Part shown: positions 5,303 to 7,421 of the stretch, in pieces
Layout of the letters: every line of letters begins with the position of its first letter
Position numbering within the stretch: the stretch's first letter is position 1
Source: Betaproteobacteria bacterium
GTDB taxonomy: Bacteria; Pseudomonadota; Gammaproteobacteria; Burkholderiales; SG8-41
Reading direction: 5' to 3'
Assembly (NCBI GenBank): GCA_021414185.1
Contig: JAIOOZ010000632.1
Location: 1-7,421 of the forward strand
Length of the DNA stretch: 7,421 bases
Notes under the pieces: model-generated
Told to the model about the DNA's origin: nothing
Seen by the model: only the letters and a program-made list of their open reading frames with translations
Databases searched by the model: none
Program-made: the position numbers and the translations under genes

Positions 5303-6544
5303 ATGGCATTTCAGACCGGATTAAGCGGACTCAACGCGGCGTCGCAAAGCCTCGACGTTATCGGCAACAACGTGGCCAACGCCGGCACTGTCGGATTCAA
5401 GCAGTCGCGCGTGCTGTTTTCGGACGTGTTCGCCAATTCACTCAACGGCTCCGGCGCCAGTGCAATCGGCATTGGCACCCAGGTGGCGGCGATCGAGCAG
5501 GACTTTACGCAGGGCGCGGTCACCACTACCAGCAACCCGCTCGATATCGCAATCAACGGCAAGGGCTTCTTCCGCCTCAGCGACAACGGCACGATTTCGT
5601 ACACGCGAAACGGCCAGTTTCATCTCGACAATGCCGGCTACATCGTCAACTCCGAAAACCTCCAGATCACCGGCTACGGGGTTGACGCCAGCGGCAACAT
5701 CGTGCCGACGGCGCCCGCCCCCATGCAGCTCTCGAACGCGCAGTTGCCGCCGACGCCAACCACCGGTTTTCGCGTCAGCCTCAATCTCGATTCAAGCGAA
5801 ACGCTGCCCGCCACGGCGGTGTTCAATGCGGCCGACCCGACGAGCTACAACGATTCCACCTCCGGATCGGTGATCGACAGCCTCGGCAATTCGCATGTCT
5901 TTACGCTCTATTTCGTGAAGACGGCGATCGCCGGCCAGTGGGATCTGCATGCGACCGTGGACGGGACGGCGGTGGCCAACGTCGATCTTGGCGCCGGCGC
6001 CGGCAATCCGATCAATCTCAATTTCAGCAGCAGCGGCGCGTTGACCACCGCCATGCCAATCGCGGCGGTTGCGTTGACCGTAGGCGGCGGCGCGGTCAGC
6101 CCGCTGACATTTTCGACCGATTTTTCGGGATCTTCGCAGTTCGGCGCAAGCTTTGCGGTCAACTCTCTGATCCAGGATGGATTCGCCTCCGGCCGCCTCG
6201 CGGGTTTCAACGTCAGCGCCGACGGCATCATGGTCGGTCATTACACCAATGGCCAGAGCCGCAACCTGGGCCAGTTCGTGCTGGCTAATTTTTCGGATCC
6301 GCGCGGCCTCAAGCCGCTGGGCGGAGGGCGCTGGGACGAAACCGCCGATTCAGGGCTGCCGGTGGTCGGCGCGCCCGGCAGCGGTGATCTCGGCGCGGTG
6401 CAGGCGTCGGCGACCGAATCGTCGAACGTTGATCTTACCGCCGAGCTGGTGAACATGATTACCGCGCAGCGCGTGTACCAGGCGAACGCGCAATCGATCA
6501 AGACGCAGGATGCGGTGTTGCAGACCCTCGTCAACCTCAAGTAA
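5303..6544 (+). CDS. flgE: FlgE, flagellar hook protein
   Basis: A 413-residue hook subunit (402 in Salmonella). About 120 copies form the curved universal joint between rod and filament; length is set by FliK and capping is by FlgD. The N-terminal D0 part has GLSGLNAASQ (6-15) and GNNVANAGTVGFKQSR (21-36), the standard FlgE version of the rod/hook motif. INGKGFFRLSD (about 88-98) starts the D1 region, and the central D1/D2 part (about 140-300) is Ser/Thr/Ala/Gly-rich and variable. ASGRLAGF is the conserved entry to the C-terminal half, and the last 40 residues (374-413), with SNVDLTAELVNMITAQRVYQ and ending LQTLVNLK, are the D0 helix. A strong Shine-Dalgarno (GAGGAG) stands 6 bases before the ATG, fitting high output. 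A GC hairpin follows the stop. Confidence 0.98.
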   Translation: MAFQTGLSGLNAASQSLDVIGNNVANAGTVGFKQSRVLFSDVFANSLNGSGASAIGIGTQVAAIEQDFTQGAVTTTSNPLDIAINGKGFFRLSDNGTISYTRNGQFHLDNAGYIVNSENLQITGYGVDASGNIVPTAPAPMQLSNAQLPPTPTTGFRVSLNLDSSETLPATAVFNAADPTSYNDSTSGSVIDSLGNSHVFTLYFVKTAIAGQWDLHATVDGTAVANVDLGAGAGNPINLNFSSSGALTTAMPIAAVALTVGGGAVSPLTFSTDFSGSSQFGASFAVNSLIQDGFASGRLAGFNVSADGIMVGHYTNGQSRNLGQFVLANFSDPRGLKPLGGGRWDETADSGLPVVGAPGSGDLGAVQASATESSNVDLTAELVNMITAQRVYQANAQSIKTQDAVLQTLVNLK

Positions 6545-6550
6545 CGGAAC

Positions 6551-6565
6551 GCCGCCCGCGGCGGC
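6551..6565 (+). other. GC-rich hairpin between flgE and flgF
   Basis: GCCGCC-CGC-GGCGGC forms a perfect 6-base-pair stem with a 3-base loop, starting 6 bases after the flgE stop and ending 23 bases before the flgF ATG. There is no following T run, so it is not a rho-independent terminator. Such intercistronic stems can protect the 3' end of an abundant upstream message, here flgE, or partly reduce downstream expression. In this GC-rich DNA a chance stem is also possible. Confidence 0.4.
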
Positions 6566-6588
6566 AATCCCTGAAGTGGAGTAAACGC

Positions 6589-7332
6589 ATGGATCGCATG
6601 ATTTATACGGCAATGAGCGGAGCGAAGCAGACGCTCGGGCAACAGGCGACCGTCGCCCACAACCTCGCCAACCTGACGACCAACGGCTTTCGCGCGGAAA
6701 CCAGCGTGTTTCGCGCCGTACCCGTTGTCGGCGAGGGCGCGCCCACGCGCGCTTTCGTGGTCGACTCCACGCCGGGCGCGGATTTCACCCCGGGCGTCAT
6801 CCAGCATTCGGGCCGCGATCTCGATATCGCGGTGCAGGGCAAGGGCTGGATCGCAGTGCAGGCGTCCGACGGCAGCGAAGCGTATACGCGCAACGGCAGC
6901 CTGCAGCTCAACTCCAACGGCGTGCTGCAAACGCGCGGCGGCCAGGCGGTACTCGGCGACGCCGGCCCGCTTTCGATCCCGAACGACACGCTGGTGACGA
7001 TTGCGGGCGACGGCACGGTGTCGACCGTGCCGGCCGGCAACAAGCCGGCGGCCAATTCGGTGGTGGGGCGCATCAAGCTCGTCAACCCGCCCGAGGCCGC
7101 GCTCGAACGCGGCAACGACGGCCTGTTCCGCGTGCGCGGCGGCGTGCCGGCAGCGGCCGATGCCAGCGTGCGCCTGACGTCGGGCGCGCTCGAGACCAGC
7201 AACGTCAATGCCGTGGACGCGATGGTCAACATGATTGCGCTCGCGCGCCAGTTCGACATGCAGATGAAGATGCTGCAGAACGCGGAGGGCAACGCGAGCA
7301 AAGCCAGCCAGTTGTTGACCATGCAGGCATGA
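6589..7332 (+). CDS. flgF: FlgF, flagellar proximal rod protein
   Basis: A 247-residue rod protein (251 in E. coli). FlgF joins FlgB and FlgC in the proximal rod below the distal rod protein FlgG. The start MDRMIYTAMSGA is a near-diagnostic FlgF N-terminus, followed by the motif AHNLANLTTNGFRAE (23-37), where the usual 'N-A-x-T-x-G-F-K/R' is present. The middle contains DLDIAVQGKGWIAVQ, TRNGSLQLNSNGVLQT and a small beta domain. The C-terminal helix (201-247) has LETSNVNAVDAMVNMIALAR and QFDMQMKMLQ. The ATG at 6589 has TGGAG 7 bases upstream; the ATG at 6598 is rejected because it would remove the conserved MDR. It lies 44 bases after flgE and 67 before flgG. Confidence 0.97.
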   Translation: MDRMIYTAMSGAKQTLGQQATVAHNLANLTTNGFRAETSVFRAVPVVGEGAPTRAFVVDSTPGADFTPGVIQHSGRDLDIAVQGKGWIAVQASDGSEAYTRNGSLQLNSNGVLQTRGGQAVLGDAGPLSIPNDTLVTIAGDGTVSTVPAGNKPAANSVVGRIKLVNPPEAALERGNDGLFRVRGGVPAAADASVRLTSGALETSNVNAVDAMVNMIALARQFDMQMKMLQNAEGNASKASQLLTMQA

Positions 7333-7399
7333 GAAATCAGCAGTCGTCATGTCTGACACGGCCATCTCAAATGCTGCTTAACCTGAAACGGAAACCCAC

Positions 7400-7421
7400 A
7401 TGATCCGCTCGCTATGGATTT
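7400..7421 (+). CDS. flgG: FlgG, flagellar distal rod protein, first codons only
   Basis: The last 22 bases read ATG and then codons for I-R-S-L-W-I before the window ends. MIRSLWI is the standard start of FlgG, the distal rod protein, and flgG is the expected gene after flgF. CGGAAA about 9 bases upstream may serve as a weak ribosome binding site. Only seven residues are visible, so the call rests on this short match plus gene order. Confidence 0.88.

Noticed and set aside
6241..7365. 374-codon open frame on the minus strand across flgE-flgF
   Set aside because: It is antisense to two clear flagellar genes, is rich in Ala, Arg and His as expected from reading GC-rich codons backwards, and shows no recognisable domain.
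7349..7381. 10-codon frame MSDTAISNAA between flgF and flgG
   Set aside because: No ribosome binding site, very short and without known counterpart in the operon; treated as chance.

Overview
The window is GC-rich, tightly packed bacterial chromosome with long spurious antisense frames, as expected of a high-GC proteobacterium. The divergent layout flgN-flgM-flgA (minus strand) against flgB-flgC-flgD-flgE-flgF-flgG (plus strand) is the enterobacterial/betaproteobacterial arrangement of the flagellar flg locus. Together with the composition and a neighbouring FMN-dependent hydroxy-acid dehydrogenase, it suggests a Betaproteobacterium, probably of the Burkholderiales type. This taxonomic call is inference, since no rRNA or other strong marker is present.

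Left part (1-1901, plus strand): the 3' end of an MmgE/PrpD-family gene, then after 86 bases a complete FMN-dependent alpha-hydroxy-acid dehydrogenase of the mandelate/lactate dehydrogenase type. These two look like small-molecule catabolism genes and have no evident link to motility.

Middle part (1903-3527, minus strand): flgA (P-ring chaperone), flgM (anti-sigma-28 factor) and flgN (chaperone for the hook-filament junction proteins). flgM and flgN are 4 bases apart. A 133-base, partly AT-rich gap separates flgA from flgM and holds a good candidate sigma-28 (FliA) promoter in front of flgM. flgN converges on the dehydrogenase gene with a single base between the stop codons.

Right part (3793-7421, plus strand): flgB and flgC (proximal rod), flgD (hook cap), flgE (hook), flgF (proximal rod) and the first codons of flgG (distal rod). 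They are closely spaced and appear to form one operon that runs out of the window. The 265-base divergent region 3528-3792 must hold the flgA and flgB promoters; it contains a perfect 10-base palindrome and a plausible -10 element.

Together the flagellar genes encode the early, mostly exported axial parts (rod, hook, hook cap), the periplasmic P-ring assembly factor, and the FlgM checkpoint that holds sigma-28 until the hook is finished. I see no mobile element, CRISPR array, RNA gene or undescribed multi-gene system. The observations most worth a second look are an active-site Tyr-to-Phe change in the dehydrogenase and several intergenic regulatory signals.
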